Positions 11,970 through 22,541 of a stretch of DNA of 64,000 nt are shown here, piece by piece. The stretch's first letter is position 1, and each line of letters starts with the position of its first letter. Below the pieces are notes generated by a model that worked only from the letters and a program-made list of their open reading frames with translations, was not told where the DNA came from and made no database searches. The stretch comes from Poa pratensis (Eukaryota > Streptophyta > Magnoliopsida > Poales > Poaceae), in the NCBI GenBank assembly GCA_947311845.1, contig CAMZMU010000027.1, positions 26,151,548 through 26,215,547 of the forward strand. Direction: 5' to 3'. The position numbers were made by a program, and so were the translations under genes.

Positions 11970-11987
11970 CATGGGCCCGGGGGCTAC
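11970..11987 (+). other. Polypurine tract of element 1
   Basis: GGGCCCGGGGGCTAC directly precedes the TGTCGG start of the 3' LTR. This is the usual position of the plus-strand primer. The core GGGGGCTA is also found, in reverse orientation, beside the LTRs at 56387 and 58038. Confidence 0.65.
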
Positions 11988-13027
11988 TGTCGGCCCAGTG
12001 AAATCCAGGGTGTGCTGGGCCTGTCCTATACGGCCCTCGACACTTGGTGGCGAATTTTCGCTAAGGACCAGGCCTATGGCCTGGAGAGCCTCTCGAGGAT
12101 CATTGCCTCGCGAGGGCATTTGAGGCAGCAGGGGCCTGTGGAGGCCATATTCGCTGTTGCCCCCTCTTCAAGGAAATCTCCCCTGGGGAGAGGTCAACGC
12201 CGAATTCTCTACAGGGCATCCAAGCCCTCGTGGAGATCGCTTCGCTGCAAAGCAACCTCTGCAGAGCGCACATGGGCTCTGCAGCGGCCGCAGAGTGACG
12301 CGCGCCCCTGCGCGCGGTGACGACGACGCCGCAGTTGCCATTTTGGTGATTAAAGGGGTCAATAAAGCTGTGTCATCCGCTCCAGACCACAAGGATTTCC
12401 TCTTTGGTGATAAGGGGACCGGCCGGCGCTACGCTCCAAGGCCAACGTCACCATGGGCACCCCCACGTTCCTCTGCGGCCCCAGCTGGCCGTCCTGCATG
12501 GACGGTGGGTACTCTGCTACAGGAGTCAGCTTTACGCTCATGGACCGCGTCCATGGACATCCGGGCTGCGATGCACCGCGCTCCACCTTCTGCGCCACGT
12601 GACCGCCCTACCAGTGCGAGTGCAAGGAGGGAGCACGGGGCGCCTATAAAAGGAGGGCAAGGTGCACCGTAGCAAGGGATCGCATTCTCATTCCAGCATC
12701 GCCACTTACGCGCAAGGAAGAAGAAGACCCTTGTTTTCCTTCCTTGTACACCCCATTGCCAAAAGAGAGCCTTCGGCAAGCTCATTGTACTGTAACCTCT
12801 ATAAGCAGTGCAATACAGACAAGCAGGAGTAGCGGTATTACCTCCACACGAGGGCCGTGAACCTGGGTACGGGCTGGTGTTCAACTCTGTTGTGATGTCC
12901 CTCCGCTTGCTCGACGAGCACTGTCGCCGTGCAGGATGAGGGTTGTTTGACCAACGTGTTCAGCCCCTTACACGAACTCTTTTCGTGAGCTTGACTATCC
13001 CTGTTACGTGGGAGTCATTCTCCGACA
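11988..13027 (+). repeat. 3' LTR of element 1 (1040 bp)
   Basis: Starts TGTCGGCCCAG and ends CTCCGACA, and matches 1-1018 with a TATA box at 12645-12652. Small differences from the 5' copy include single-base length changes in homopolymers (for example near 12724-12760). No CDS is supported inside it; frames here are shadows. Confidence 0.92.
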
Positions 13028-13850
13028 GCTGGCGGCGGCGCTAAGGAGATGGCTGGCGGCGGCGCTAAGAAGATGGGGATCGATCTGAGATTGGTGCGGA
13101 AGTCAACTATGCAACCGATGGGTGGGATATTTGGGCAGTCCATGGGCTAATTGGGCTCCTCCCATTTAGCCCGCATAGGTTTAGTGGACGTTTATAGCGA
13201 GATGAGTGGGATTTTTGTGGTGGGATGGGAGGCGGGATTGATGGAAAATCCCATCCCACTTGCAATCTTACCAGCAAGTGGTTTCGACCAGGGGCAAATG
13301 AAAAACGATTCATGAGCGAGCGAGCAAGAATCAAGCACGTATCTGGCTCCCGTTATCTACGTGTGCGTGTGTTTGATTGATTGGCTCGCGCGCGTGAGAA
13401 GAAAAGATAATTGATCACGTTCGTAAGCGTCAAAGAAAAACGAAAAGAGGGATCAATGCGGTCCATGGAGGGGCCCCACGTCGATCTGTTTCCCTGCAAA
13501 CGGGGCACCTATGCCGCTTCTGTACCCACCGCACGTCGAACAACACCCCTCCTCTGGGGTCCAATGGGGTTACAACTACAAAAAGGTTCCCTTTGGAATC
13601 AGCGAACACCGCGAGTGTGTCACGTGGTGAACTGCACGAGGTGGACAAAATAAAATTGAATTTAACAAAATTGAATTTTGCAGCAGACCGACCGACCGAT
13701 CACGTGAGGGAGCTGGGCCCCTCACGAACGTGCGTACGTGAGTGGCCCGAATACATCGGTCCCGAAGCCCCCGCATACGTCCAGCTCGCGCGCCCCCGCG
13801 GATACGCAGAAATCCGTACTCCATTCGTGACGTGTTTTGTACTTTTCGAT
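13028..13850. other. Intergenic sequence beside element 1
   Basis: Directly after the LTR, a 24-base unit beginning GCTGGCGGCGGCGCTAAG occurs twice in tandem (13028 and 13052). The rest is mixed-composition DNA with no convincing gene. Confidence 0.5.
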
Positions 13851-14265
13851 TTAAGTGTAGAAGTAGTACACATAAGCTGCAGTATATAAAAACAAAATAA
13901 ATAGAGCACGAAATATATAAAACAAGATGTACTAACTAGATAAGTATAAAGTACACAGAAATAGTACGGAGCACGTTGTACAAACTAAATAGAATAGAGA
14001 GTACAAATTACACATAAAAAAGATGTACAAAGCACACAGAACTAGAAGTACATAACACTTAGATGATGGTGTACAAAGTACACGAAACAGGTTGTACAAA
14101 GTATACAAACACGAAGTACAAAGTACACTAACACAGTGTGTACAAGTATACAGAAAACGGAGTACAAAACTATATAGATCATGAAGTACAAAGTAAAAAG
14201 AAATGATGGTACAAAGTACATAGAACAGAAAGTACAAACTATACAGAACCAGAAGTAAAAAACTT
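13850..14265. repeat. Degenerate tandem array of GTACAAAGTACACAGAA-type units
   Basis: About fourteen imperfect units of roughly 21-28 bases follow one another, each with a core like AGTACAAAGTACA followed by an A-rich tail (clear copies near 14022, 14070, 14092, 14116, 14209). The AT-rich composition and repeated stops on both strands exclude coding. I do not recognise the family. Confidence 0.75.
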
Positions 14266-14539
14266 CGCTAAAACCTATCAACATGGGATGTAGTTTTGAA
14301 TATCTCGACGCGAGTAGATCAAAAGTGAAAACGGTTCGTAATTTGGATAAGCCGTTCTTAAGATATATCGTTTTGAAAATTTGGGTTTAAAAAATAAAAG
14401 GGAAAAACTGCGTTCTCACCTCCGTATTCCTTTCTCTCATCCTCCCCCCTTTTATTTCGGTTGTGACACTTGTCAGACATGCAAATAACTGTAGGGGCCA
14501 CGTAAAGGAGAAGACGACACTTATCAACACGATAAGGTG

Positions 14540-14801
14540 GGGAGAACTTGCCTGTGGCAAGATGGTTAAGAGGGTGGTTGTACCCCCAGCTCACCAGAGT
14601 TCAAACCTCAGGTTTGACCCTGTTGTTTCTCATTTAGGCGGAATATTCTTCAGTAGGAGGCGACGTTCCCATCGACAGCGAGACGCCTGTGGTGACTTCG
14701 GAGGTGTTCATAGGGGTAGGGTGTATGTGCGTGCGTTCATAGGGGTGAGTGTGTGCATGTGTACGTGAGCGTCTGTATTTGTACCGTGTTTCGAAAAAAA
14801 A
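14540..14801 (+). mobile_element. tRNA-derived SINE with perfect target-site duplication
   Basis: The head resembles a pol III promoter: an A-box-like TGGCAAGATGGTTAAGAGGG and a B-box-like AGTTCAAACC at 14598-14607. The body (GGCGGAATATTCTTCAGTAG, then GGAGGTGTTCATAGGGGTAG) is typical of grass SINEs, and the 3' end is a short A run. The element is flanked by identical 14-base copies of AACACGATAAGGTG at 14526-14539 and 14802-14815, which shows L1-type insertion. It lies about 180 bases upstream of the PORR start codon. Confidence 0.88.
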
Positions 14802-14978
14802 AACACGATAAGGTGCGCTGGATAACCCTTTTTTTCTAGCGATTTCCGTCCGGAAGCCAAGAAGGTCGCTCAACGGGCCTCCTGAGCCCACGATGCGACT
14901 ATCAGCTCACGGCCAAAACAAAGCCCAACCACTCGCATTTACCCCGTCCTGTCCTGCCGCCGCCGCTGAAGCGCGGCC

Positions 14979-16142
14979 ATGGGGCGGTGGTCGTCTCCCA
15001 AGGACCCGGCGCTGGAGGCGGCGCTCCGCCGCAACCGGCGCTGGATCGTCAACAACCAGATCAAGCGCCTCCTCCTCCGCTTCCCGTCCCGCTCCGCGCC
15101 CGTCCGCCTCCTCCAGTCCCGCTTCAAGACGCTCGACCTCCTCGGCCGCGCCGCCAACTGGCTCCGCAAGTACCCATCCTGCTTCGACCTCTTCACCGCC
15201 GATGGCCCGACCGGGAGCGGAGGGGAGCTCTGCTTCGGCTTCACCAAGCGGATGGCGGAGCTCGTGGACGCCGAGGAGGCCGCCGTCGCCGCGTCCGAGC
15301 CGGCCATGGCCGACCGCCTCGCGCGGCTGCTCATGCTCGCCCGCGGCCGCCGCCTCCAGGTCTCCAAGCTCGCCGCGCTGCGCGGCCCGCTCGGCCTCCC
15401 CGACGACTACCTCCTGCGCGTCCTCCCGGCCCACACCGACCTCTTCCGCCTCGCCAACCCGTACCCTCACCGCCGCAACGCCGCCGAGCTGGAGCTGCTC
15501 CGCTGGGTCCCCTCCCTCGCCGTCTCCGCCGTCGAGGCCTCCGCGACCGACTCCCTCCCGCGGTTCACCTGCTCGCTGCCGTCCTCTTGGGTCCAATCGC
15601 ACCACAAGATGGAGGACTTCAACTCCACGCCTTACATTTCGCCCTACTCGGAGGACTGGGCGGTGCCCGGCACGGATGCCGAGGCCGAGAAGCGCGCCGT
15701 GGCCGTGGTTCACGAGCTTCTTTCGCTCACCATGTGGAAGAAGATCTCGGTTATTAAGCTAGAGCACTTCAGATGGGAGTTTGGGCTGCCGGAGGACACC
15801 GCCAGGCTACTGCTCCGGCATCCTTGCCTTTTCTATCTGTCGAATCGGTACAAGATCCACACGGTGGTGCTCCGTGAGGGTTACGAGGCGTCCGAGCTGA
15901 GGGTGAAGGATCCAGTGGTGGCGGCCAAGGATAGGCTTGGGGAGCTGATGCAGGAGGGGCTGCACGAGTATAACCGGAGGCGACACACCGTGAATTTGGA
16001 GAATAAAAGGAGGAGAGGGGATGTTGATGTAAAGAAGGAGGAAGAGGAGCCGGAGGATGAGGCAGCGCGGTTGGATAGTGCGGAGAAGAGGGAGGAGAGA
16101 AGGAGGTTTTACAAGGTGCTGTTTGGTGATGACAATCAGTGA
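14979..16142 (+). CDS. PORR-domain protein, plant organelle RNA recognition family (WTF1-like)
   Basis: Uninterrupted 387-codon single-exon gene. The ATG in GCGGCCATGG is a good plant start context, and the stop is TGA at 16140. The protein begins MGRWSSPKDPALEAALRRNR and shows PORR features: WIVNNQIKRLLLRFPSR, LLGRAANWLRKYPSCFDLF, LGLPDDYLLRVLPAHTDLF, LPRFTCSLPSSW, NSTPYISPYSE and FGLPEDTARLLLRHPCLFYL. The basic C-terminus (ENKRRRGDVDVKKEEEEPED) follows the conserved LGELMQEGL region. PORR proteins bind group II intron RNA and support splicing in chloroplasts or mitochondria. There is no long transit peptide before the domain; the Arg-rich, acid-poor first 30 residues could serve as a short presequence, or a 5' exon is missing. 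GC content is very high in the first 700 bases and falls toward the 3' end, usual for grass genes. Confidence 0.9.
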   Translation: MGRWSSPKDPALEAALRRNRRWIVNNQIKRLLLRFPSRSAPVRLLQSRFKTLDLLGRAANWLRKYPSCFDLFTADGPTGSGGELCFGFTKRMAELVDAEEAAVAASEPAMADRLARLLMLARGRRLQVSKLAALRGPLGLPDDYLLRVLPAHTDLFRLANPYPHRRNAAELELLRWVPSLAVSAVEASATDSLPRFTCSLPSSWVQSHHKMEDFNSTPYISPYSEDWAVPGTDAEAEKRAVAVVHELLSLTMWKKISVIKLEHFRWEFGLPEDTARLLLRHPCLFYLSNRYKIHTVVLREGYEASELRVKDPVVAAKDRLGELMQEGLHEYNRRRHTVNLENKRRRGDVDVKKEEEEPEDEAARLDSAEKREERRRFYKVLFGDDNQ

Positions 16143-19090
16143 TCGGTTTATGTAAGCCTCGGGCTCTTCATATCCATTGCTGCAACGTTTGTTCAGTCTC
16201 ACTTCGGATTGAAGCAAGCAGCTAGTGATTGATGCAGTGAGAGTGGCAGTGCTATGAAGGCATGGGACATCTACCTGCAGGTGAAGATAATTCTGGTGGG
16301 TGTCGTCGCTGGTCACAGAGAACTGAATTCCTGGCCTGCTAATGTTTCTTCTACGGACGTGGGATTGAAGAGCTGCGATAATGCCACCAGCTGTAGTTTG
16401 ATTTTTGGGGGGATTGTAACAATTGTACCAGTCACATGGATAATCATCACTGAACAATTGATGGGATTCTGTGGTGAGAAAGATTTCTGCGAAGGAAGAC
16501 AAAACATATTGATGTTGTTAATCAATGATGCCTGTGTTGTTGCTGGTCATAGAAAATCTAATTCCTGACCTGCTAGTGTTTCTTTTAAGGACATGGGATG
16601 GAATAGTTTCGAGAATGCCACCAGCTTTGTGGTTTCTATTTTTTAAAGAGTTCCAACAAATATTGTATAGCTTTATCAACCAAAGAAAGCCGATTGTTTG
16701 GAGGGTAGGTTAGTTGTTTCATAGTTTTGCAAGGTTTGATGCACAATGGTGAATGAAATCTACCCTAGGAAAGTAGGCCCTAGGTTACCTATTTGGTACA
16801 AATATCATAGACATATGAAGATGTTTCCATGATTCGGTTGATAGCAATTGCTTTTACTTAGAGGGGTATAACCATCTTCCTATATTTTGTTTTTTTTCCT
16901 TAGATGCACAATCCTGTGATCATTTAATTTGTATAGGTTCTATACAAACTACTCCTTTTGTTTCACTACAACATTTCCCGTCCTCAGGACACTTCGTTTA
17001 AAAAAATATGTATCATTCTATCCACTCTGGGAGTCAAGACTGTAGTAAATTCACTCCGTGGCCTACTTAATGCACTTGAAAAGGTTAGGTAATTCTGTAA
17101 TTTTATACCATGCCAATTCATAAGATATGCTTGGTCCTTTTTGATCAACTTATTCTTAGATTTAGTGTCTCTGTGAGCCATGCCGATAGTGGGCCAGACA
17201 TATAGTAATCTGCTCTAGACAACGTTACACTGACAGATTGGCACCCTTTTCTGAAGAACAGTGTCTTTCTAAGATTGGCAGTTCTGTATCTGCTGTATTG
17301 ACGTGCTAAGCGTTCAGAAAAAAACCATGGTCGCCTTATCTCTCCTACCTTGCTACCTCACCCTTGGTCTCTTTAGAAGTTTTTCTTCCTCTTTGCTCTC
17401 ACAGATAGCTTAATTCACTGTTTGATGGAACTCTTCTTATCAGGTCATCATCCACAGACAACTACTGGAACTGGAATCACAGACATTTGCCAGACAACTA
17501 GGTAAACTAATTCATACCCCCGACAACTTAGAAAGTATAGTATTATAATAAAATAAGATGTGGTAGTGTGTTCATTAGACTGGGTTCCTTACCTTTTGTG
17601 TCCCTTGATTACTTATATGGTTGTCCATCACCTCTGTATTTCCTTTCATTGTTCGTATTTTTCCTCGATCCAGTCTGTACACATGTGCTAGTTGCATAGA
17701 TACATAAGTCTGGAGAACCGAGACTGAGTAATGCACCCATTCCATACCTAAGGGCAAGTAAAGATTATCTTGTTCGTTCTTTGTTGATTACAATCCTAGA
17801 ATAATGCTATCACCGTAAATGATTTAGACACAACTGAATAAGAGGTTCTACTCTGAGATTTGCTAAAAGTCAATGTGAACAAGTCATTTAACAGTATAGA
17901 AGGCACATCTATTTTCTATGCAGTGAGAAATTAAGTCATGTGCTTTTGTAGTGAATTAGAAATAAAGGAGAGATGCATGAGAATTTTCGTTAGCAAATTC
18001 TTATGAATGAGCAAACTAATCAAGGATTGTGTTGAATTTCCAAATATGTTTTGGGCCTGCCACATTTATATAGTTGCATCGTTTCCATTGTAGTCCGTCA
18101 GCATGTCACTCTTGTCATCACAATGGGACCTGAAGAGTTCTTCGAGACTACAACACATTCTTTTTGTCACACAATTACATAACAAGCTTTTCTGTCATAC
18201 TGTACAATTTTCAGGGTTTGTTCTGCCACTATAAACGTAAATTCACCGCATTTCTCGGGACGGATGGATGGTTTCATTTGTCTACTACTCAAGTGGGGAA
18301 AACAATGATCAGGTAATCACCGCCCTCACAAAGCATTGGGTGCTCAGCTGTGAGAGAACAAACAGTGTCATTTTTCTTGTCTGTGTCACATTTTGATAAA
18401 ATGAGGACATATATCAACATATCCTTTCTCAAAATATTGTGCCAGTTCTTAGGTAATAAATAAATAAAAAAGTTATAATTTTCTTCTGCAAGCTGCATTG
18501 TGTTCATTTTCGTAATGAGATTCACATAATCAAGAAAGACACTCTTATTTTTTCGAAATTATTATAATAAAGAATTTGCTTAACTATAATTTTTGGGAAC
18601 AAAAGTTGACGTCTAAATAGTAAGAATCAGAATGGAAAAATTCAAGAGTTGATGGCTTGGAGTATGCCATTGCTCGCTTGCAGTAGATCTTATACAGTAC
18701 CCCTCCCCTTTGTTTTGTAAAACATCATGCTCTTCTCTAACATAGAAGTGTTTTCTTCATGCAGCATCAATCCTTAATTCCTTATAAAATAGGATTAGTA
18801 CTCTATCAATACTTCTATGTTAGCAGTGTGAGAGAAATAGTTTTTGGGGTTAGTTTTTCTTGGCTACAATATATGGTTTAGCTTACATACTTACTTTAGA
18901 TGCCAGGTTTCATGTACACTTTCGCTATCATTTCTCTCATTATTGGGATTTTTGCAAGTCATCTCTCTCTAGTGGGATCTTTGCAAGTAATCTCTCTAAA
19001 GTATAATTGTAGTTAGTGTACTGATACCCTGATGTGTTTTTCACCGCACGTTTGCGCCGCGAGCAGGGCACCTGGCGGTCGTTGTACTGT
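16143..19090. other. 3' flank of the PORR gene, AT-rich intergenic DNA
   Basis: No protein gene is supported. The first few hundred bases probably hold the 3' untranslated region. Within it are an imperfect 100-bp direct duplication (listed separately) and, at about 18737-18821, the inverted pair TAACATAGAAGT / ACTTCTATGTTA around 60 bases, perhaps a small MITE remnant. The rest looks like unremarkable AT-rich DNA. Confidence 0.5.
16305..16640. repeat. Imperfect direct duplication of about 100 bp downstream of the PORR gene
   Basis: 16308-16400 and 16537-16635 align along their length, sharing blocks such as GCTGGTCA, CTAATTCCTG/CTGAATTCCTG, CCTGCTA, TGTTTCTT and AATGCCACCAGCT. About four fifths of bases match by eye. 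The spacer is about 140 bases. No frame is shared, so this is a non-coding duplication. Confidence 0.7.
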
Positions 19091-19099
19091 CTGGGGCAC

Positions 19100-20114
19100 G
19101 GTATGGGGGTACCCTGCTCCTCCTAAGGTAGACGTCTTCGCCTGGAGACTTGCGACAAATTCCTTAGCCACTTGGGAAAACAAACTGTAACGAAACATCA
19201 CAAAATCTGAATTTGTATCATATGTATGATGGAATGCGAGGACATGTTCCACGTTATTTGCAGATGCCCCATGGCGCGTGACCTCTGGAACACAATGAGG
19301 GAGGTGTGGCCACTCTGACCGATCAAAAGCATTCAGAACACAGGTCGAAATGGCTCCTTCATGCACTAGAACATGCGCCGGAGCAAGAACGGATGATGAT
19401 GCTGATGACACTATGGCACATATGGCATGCGCGCAACGAGGTGGTTCACAACAAACCAGCTCCTCCTATTGAAGCCTCTCGACGCTTCCTGTGCTGCTAC
19501 GCCGACTCCTTACTGTGCATCAAACAAGCCCCCTATGGCAGACCCGGTGAAAGGGAAGACGGTAGTTTTGTATGACCGTAGCTTCCCCAGCTGAGAGAGG
19601 AAAACCGGGCCAGCTCGGAACCGTGTGGTGCTGAGCAAATGGACCAAGCCCCCACCAGGATGGATGAAGCTAAACATTGACGGATCATGGATCGAAGGAG
19701 ATGGAACAGGTTGTACTGGCATGATCCTACGGGATAACGAGGGCGTGATCATCTTTTCCGCTTGTCGTCACCTGTCTTCATGCGCCAGCCCTCTTGAAGC
19801 TGAACTGTGAGCGTGCGTTGAAGGATTGGCACTTGCCTTGCAATGGACTGAGAAGCCACTTTTGATGGAGTTACTGCCTGGAGGCAACCCTGATGATCAA
19901 TGATATTGAGACCAATAGATCACAGGTAGCGTTCCTGGTCAATGAAGTTAAGAGCTTGTGCAAACAGAGGAGGCCGTGTCAGGTTATTAGTAGAGAAATT
20001 AATGGTGTTAGTCATGCCTTTGCTCAGCATGGACGTTGTACTGAAGTTTGGCCTCCATCTGGACCGGATATTATCTGGGTAGCTTGTAATCAGGATAACA
20101 CTCCCATTCCTTGA
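19100..20114 (+). pseudogene. LINE remnant: zf-RVT and RNase H-like tail
   Basis: The first part reads PPKVDVFAWRLATNSLATWE and then CEDMFHVICRCPMARDLW with frame changes, the zinc-binding 'zf-RVT' module found after RT in plant L1 elements. From 19625 an RNase H-like (RVT_3) domain follows: PPPGWMKLNIDGSWIEGDGT, GMILRDNEGVIIFSACRH, EAEL. Stops at 19808 and a frameshift break it; the last piece ends ...PSGPDIIWVACNQDN. The RT and endonuclease parts are absent, as in a 5'-truncated LINE copy. Confidence 0.75.
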
Positions 20115-20498
20115 CTAATATATCCCTTTGATCTTGTGTAAACAATATGGTGGTATATGACAATTGTTATTTCGATTCAGATCCTTTTGGGTTCAATGTA
20201 TTTTCTGATGCCGTAAATGACCTAGAGGAAAACTGTCGACTGACACACATCAGATCACGTGGAAAAACTCAATGAGGGTAAAAACTGGCAAAGCTTTTGC
20301 TAAATGGGGTAATGCGGATGAAAAATCGTTAAATGGGATAACTATTGTCAAAAATGTCAAGCTAAGGGGTAAAAACTGGAATTTACTCAATTTCTTATAC
20401 ACACATGTTGCCTCCCCATGGAACACCTCTTATACGAACCAATGCAGGCCATCGATGTTTTTCAGCAATTGTCTAACGCTACAGGCACTTCCTAACTA

Positions 20499-20653
20499 CT
20501 ACTTCGTTCCTATATAAGACTTTTTAGCCTTTTTGATTTTGTCCTGATTTGTACATATGTAGACATGTTTTAGTTTGTCGATTCACTCGTTTAAGAACGA
20601 ATCATGATAAAGAAAGGTTAGAAAGTCTTATATTTAGGACCGGAGGGAGTAGT
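20499..20653. mobile_element. Stowaway-type MITE
   Basis: The left end CTACTTCGTTCCTATATAAG and the right end, which reads CTACTCCCTCCGGTCCTAAA on the other strand, are imperfect inverted repeats of the Stowaway (Tc1/Mariner-derived) type. Both ends carry the internal TATAAGACTTT motif. TA dinucleotides at 20497-20498 and 20654-20655 fit the target duplication. Confidence 0.8.
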
Positions 20654-20925
20654 ATAATAGATAACACTTCTATGAAATCCCTCTCGTCAGACACCTATCA
20701 TTCTTGTATCTTGTCCTAGATGCTACATATAAGACTTTCTCTTAAATCTACATATATTAACAACATTCACATTTTAAGAAATAATAATAATGCAAGCAGC
20801 AAAGTCCATATTTTTCACTAAATAACAATAACAAAACAGATTCTCTTAAATTGACAACCAGTATTAGACATAATAATAACGGTGATGTAGGACAATAACA
20901 ACAACGAAATCACAACCATAACACA

Positions 20926-22089
20926 TCACGTATATCTCCTGCAATAATACGAGATAGCTGAATCGATATCATCTTTATGGCGACGATGCCAGGGTGAAGC
21001 CGATGTGTAACGGGTAAAATCTTGATCCAAGCACTCCACGAAATCAATGTCTCGGTCAGGATCGAAACACCTGTAGTCAACATCACTTGTGCCTGTGCAA
21101 TCCACGTCCTTACCGATTGCATCCATATTGTAGTACTGCCCGTCTGCCCGCCATCAAATTTCTCAGAATCATCCGGGTGATCGACCTGGAAGTTCTCAGC
21201 CAGACATGCATGGCAACTATCTGCATTTTGCCGAAGCAGGATGAGAAAGATGATTCATTGGAGGAATACGAAAAAAGTAAGAGGACATGTCGAGAATATG
21301 TCTGTGTTAAGCCAGAAGAAACTGATCTGAAAGTCCAAATGCAACAGTCGACGGGAGGGGCAGGCAACCCATTCGCTGCTGCTATTAATAAACGTTTTCA
21401 GGTTGGTTATCATGAATAGCTCCCAATCAACTAGTGATTGAAACTAACAATACTAACAGGCACTAGTCATGAAACTCTAGATGGGTTTCATATGCCACAA
21501 AGCCAGCCGACGATCAGATGTCACGAGAAGCACATAACAATGTCAGTAATGGGTCAAGAACATACCAACTTCAGCTGGGGATGGCTGTACTATACAGCAC
21601 AAGGTGATGTCCTCTTCAGAAAATTCAGGGTCAGACGGAACAAGTGCTTCAGCAAAGAAAAAGACGGGAGCCTCTCTGCTAGCACAGAAAGGATCCTTTG
21701 GCCACGCCATGAAACTGATATAGAAAGCTTCATCCATGTTGAATTCATCCGGCAGGGAACCTGAGCCATAGATAATATGAAGCTGGTAATGTGCCCCGGT
21801 TTGCTGGGCATACTTGTGCAACGCCGCATCCGCTAGCTGAACCTTTCCTCTGTACCATCTTATAAGAAGTTTCCTCCTCCTATCGATGAGTTTGAAGGCC
21901 GTGGTGAACCGCTCCCGGAGAGGAGGGTGTGGCAGCTCATCCGGTAGTGGGGAAGGCAGCACCATAGCGAGAGGCGCTGAATGTCAGCCGAGGAAAGCCT
22001 GCGCCTGCTGTTCAGCAGCGAGACGGCGTCACGTTCCACGGAGGGGATCACGGAAGAAACGAAGAGCGCGAGGGCGGCAGGTTTCGGTG
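20926..22089 (-). pseudogene. C-terminal part of a DUF3615-like grass gene
   Basis: Minus strand from 22089: VIPSVERDAVSLLNSRRRLS, then after a frameshift PLRERFTTAFKLIDRRRKLL and ALHKYAQQTGAHYQLHIIYG with a PVFFFAEAL motif. These match the pattern of the plant protein family with DUF3615, whose function is unknown. The coding stretch ends at a GTATGT donor near 21560, so an intron is likely. Further pieces (CHACLAENFQVDHPDDSEKF at about 21130-21230, then DVDYRCFDPDRDIDFVECL) end at 20926. The 5' part of the gene lies at 27495-28083, beyond the inserted chromovirus. At least two frameshifts are present. Confidence 0.65.
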
Positions 22090-22360
22090 TGTCACAACTG
22101 CTATACTGGAGCTGGGCGCGGCTGTACCTGGGAAGCGTAAAGTCAAGGAAATGAAGGCGGGAAACAATATGGGCTCGAAGTGAAGCTAGTTTGGGGGCGT
22201 GTTATAAGCCACCTGACGAATCTGTAAGAGAGATATCGATGAATAGAATCTGAATTCCGTCCCCTTGCTTCTCTTCTCTGCCTACCCCAGTTCTTCTTCT
22301 TCCTCTCCAAGTATCCCTAGTCCCAAATCCGCAGGAGTAATCCGCGGCAAGGACGTAACA
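22090..22360 (+). repeat. 5' LTR of the chromovirus (271 bp)
   Basis: Runs from TGTCACAACTGC to GGACGTAACA. Relative to the 3' LTR it lacks about 57 bases after TAGTTTGGG and has about 31 extra bases (near 22217-22248) that include a second copy of GAATCTG. Confidence 0.9.
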
Positions 22361-22363
22361 ACG

Positions 22364-22375
22364 TGGTATCAGAGC
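22364..22375 (+). other. Primer-binding site, initiator tRNA-Met
   Basis: TGGTATCAGAGC lies three bases after the 5' LTR. It is the standard plant complement of the 3' end of initiator methionine tRNA. Confidence 0.9.
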
Positions 22376-22541
22376 TTCGTGCGATCCGCACGCGCTTCGC
22401 ATACTCGAGATCCTCTCTGTAACATCGACTGATTGGTTGTAGATCGCTTCGGCGATTTGCTGTAAATCCGAAATCAGCGTTAGAGAGGGTTAAGGGGAAG
22501 CGGCGACGGCTCCGTTCAAAGCTAGTGCGCAGACACGACAC

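Larger units (their letters stand above)
1..13027 (+). mobile_element. TAT-type Ty3/gypsy LTR retrotransposon (element 1), nearly complete
   Basis: Window base 1 aligns with base 12000, which is 12 bases inside the 3' LTR, so the 5' LTR should start just outside the window and the whole element should be about 13.04 kb. Order on the + strand is LTR, primer-binding site, gag, protease, RT, RNase H, integrase, a 5-kb 3' region and LTR. Integrase after RT and RNase H is the Ty3/gypsy order. The long 3' region carries a gene on the opposite strand, as in TAT-lineage elements. All gag-pol parts are recognisable but spread over several frames by single-base indels, so this copy is not autonomous. 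The target-site duplication cannot be checked because the 5' flank is outside the window. Confidence 0.9.

Noticed and set aside
13932..14284. Hydrophobic Cys/Phe-rich minus-strand frames that look like membrane proteins
   Set aside because: They are translations of the degenerate GTACAAAGTACA array; the composition explains the apparent membrane segments.
14555..14640. Possible tRNA gene
   Set aside because: A and B boxes are present but no cloverleaf can be drawn; the unit has SINE length, an A tail and target duplications.
14907..15713. 268-codon open frame on the minus strand opposite the PORR gene
   Set aside because: GC-rich third positions of the real gene keep the opposite strand open; it has no domain pattern and lies fully within PORR codons.
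14893..15762. Long + strand frames overlapping the PORR gene in the other two phases
   Set aside because: Ser/Pro/Arg-rich low-complexity shadows of GC-rich codons; the PORR frame has all family motifs.
18737..18821. Inverted repeat TAACATAGAAGT as a MITE
   Set aside because: Only 12 bases pair and there is no target duplication; could be chance in AT-rich DNA.
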